Assembly (NCBI GenBank): GCA_025965775.1
Contig: JAOPWG010000006.1
Location: forward strand, 1-6,020
Reading direction: 5' to 3'
Source: Modestobacter sp.
Lineage (GTDB): Bacteria > Actinomycetota > Actinomycetes > Mycobacteriales > Geodermatophilaceae
Length of the DNA stretch: 6,020 nt
The position numbers and the translations under genes were made by a program. Every line of letters begins with the position of its first letter. Positions within the stretch are counted from its first letter, which is position 1. Below the pieces are notes generated by a model that was given only the letters and a program-made list of their open reading frames with translations, did no database searches and was not told the DNA's origin. Positions 5,851 through 6,020 of the stretch are shown here, one piece after another.

Positions 5851-5862
5851 GGTGACGTCACC
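5851..5862. promoter_or_regulatory. Perfect 12-base palindrome, candidate operator
   Basis: GGTGACGTCACC is fully self-complementary and lies 74 bases before the amt start. A looser GGTG-GT-CACC element sits 26 bases upstream, centre to centre (5826-5835). Palindromes of this size are typical sites for dimeric HTH regulators. The protein that would bind is unknown. Confidence 0.35.
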
Positions 5863-5889
5863 CCGACCACCGCGCCGCGGACGGTCGGG
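5862..5889 (+). promoter_or_regulatory. Stem-loop in the probable amt leader
   Basis: CCCGACC (5862-5868) pairs with GGTCGGG (5883-5889). Inside it CCGC (5870-5873) pairs with GCGG (5877-5880) around a three-base loop, giving 11 base pairs with a small internal loop. It ends 35 bases before the Shine-Dalgarno sequence and does not sequester it. It could be a leader structure or attenuator, or fortuitous pairing in GC-rich DNA. No gene reads into it from the left, so a role as an ordinary terminator is unlikely. Confidence 0.3.
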
Positions 5890-5901
5890 TCGACCACCGC
5901 G
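5864..5901 (+). repeat. 11-base direct repeat upstream of amt
   Basis: CGACCACCGCG occurs at 5864-5874 and 5891-5901, 27 bases apart. The first copy overlaps the leader stem-loop. Both copies are exact; no function is assigned. Confidence 0.6.
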
Positions 5902-5924
5902 TGGCCCCGCCACACCGAATCCTC

Positions 5925-5930
5925 AGGAGG
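5925..5930 (+). promoter_or_regulatory. Strong ribosome binding site of amt
   Basis: AGGAGG, complementary to the 3' end of 16S rRNA, sits five bases before the GTG at 5936. This decides the start codon and predicts efficient translation. Confidence 0.85.
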
Positions 5931-5935
5931 TTGCC

Positions 5936-6020
5936 GTGGACACCGGCGACACCGCCTGGGTCCTGGCCAGCGCCGCTCTGGTGCTGCTGATGACCCCGGG
6001 TCTCGCACTCTTCTACGGCG
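5936..6020 (+). CDS. amt: Ammonium transporter, AmtB family, N-terminal fragment (3' end outside window)
   Basis: Only the first 28 codons are present. The product starts MDTGDTAWVLASAALVLLM and continues TPGLALFYG. This is the hallmark first transmembrane helix of Amt/Rh-type ammonium channels (short outer N terminus with TGDTAW, then a helix ending in the conserved TPGLALFYGG-like turn). The family conducts ammonium across the cytoplasmic membrane as a trimer and is normally gated by a GlnB/GlnK PII protein. In Actinobacteria glnK and glnD usually follow directly, so these are expected just beyond the window; that part is from knowledge, not seen. The GTG start is fixed by AGGAGG five bases upstream. 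No signal peptide is cleaved in most actinobacterial members. The gene is divergent from the HTH-membrane gene across a long regulatory gap. Confidence 0.9.
   Translation, partial: MDTGDTAWVLASAALVLLMTPGLALFYG

Larger units (their letters stand above)
5508..5935. other. 428-base divergent intergenic region between the HTH-membrane gene and amt
   Basis: No convincing gene lies here. Short open frames exist on both strands, but their products are Arg/Gly/Ala-rich, low in hydrophobic residues, and typical of non-coding high-GC DNA. The stretch holds an A/T-richer patch near 5541-5565 by the HTH gene start and a GC-rich direct repeat (5631-5660). Further right are a possible GlnR half-site (5774-5789), a widely spaced inverted repeat (5753-5825), a 12-base palindrome (5851-5862), a leader stem-loop (5862-5889), and an 11-base direct repeat. 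No clear -35/-10 promoter was found on the amt side. Its length compared with the other gaps (22, 84 and 7 bases) suggests a real regulatory region. Confidence 0.7.

Noticed and set aside
5517..5855. A 112-codon plus-strand open frame in the long intergenic region, and a 95-codon frame on the minus strand.
   Set aside because: Both are Arg-rich with no motif or ribosome binding site, and they run across repeats and the A/T-richer patch.
1..6020. tRNA, rRNA, CRISPR arrays, insertion sequences, phage genes or attachment sites.
   Set aside because: No cloverleaf-like sequence, regularly spaced repeats, transposase or integrase motif, or flanking target duplication was seen on reading both strands.

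Overview
The window is very GC-rich (roughly 70-75% by eye), with strong G/C bias at third codon positions and frequent GTG starts. The gene set (smc, ftsY and an ammonium transporter in this order) is the smc-ftsY-amt neighbourhood of Actinobacteria. A high-GC actinomycete, possibly of the Geodermatophilaceae or a related family, is a reasonable inference. The sequence alone does not fix genus or species.

Layout. (1) 1-958, plus: the C-terminal quarter or so of the chromosome-condensation ATPase Smc, cut by the left edge. (2) 959-980: a 22-base convergent gap occupied by a compact hairpin that overlaps the smc stop. (3) 981-3403, minus: a two-gene operon, a PhoD-type metallophosphoesterase followed by an endonuclease/exonuclease/phosphatase (EEP) protein, joined by a 4-base GTGA stop/start overlap. 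(4) 3404-3487: a divergent promoter gap with an 8-base inverted repeat. (5) 3488-4723, plus: ftsY, the signal-recognition-particle receptor, with an N-terminal membrane segment and an acidic, proline-rich linker. (6) 4731-5507, minus: a single-pass membrane protein with a cytoplasmic HTH-like domain and an outside domain with two cysteines, which I cannot assign to a named family. (7) 5508-5935: a 428-base divergent intergenic region, rich in small repeats, palindromes and one possible GlnR half-site. (8) 5936-6020, plus: the first 28 codons of an AmtB-type ammonium transporter with a near-perfect Shine-Dalgarno sequence, cut by the right edge.

How it fits together. smc, ftsY and amt are the conserved backbone, covering chromosome segregation, co-translational membrane targeting and nitrogen uptake. 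The two minus-strand blocks interrupt that backbone: the phosphoesterase pair between smc and ftsY, and the HTH-membrane protein between ftsY and amt. These blocks are the accessory part of the window. The HTH-membrane protein shares its upstream region with amt, so shared or cross-regulation is possible but unproven. I found no tRNA, rRNA, CRISPR array, transposase or phage gene. I see no clear candidate for a wholly new system. The most worthwhile targets are the HTH-membrane protein, its shared regulatory region with amt, and the coupled phosphoesterase operon.
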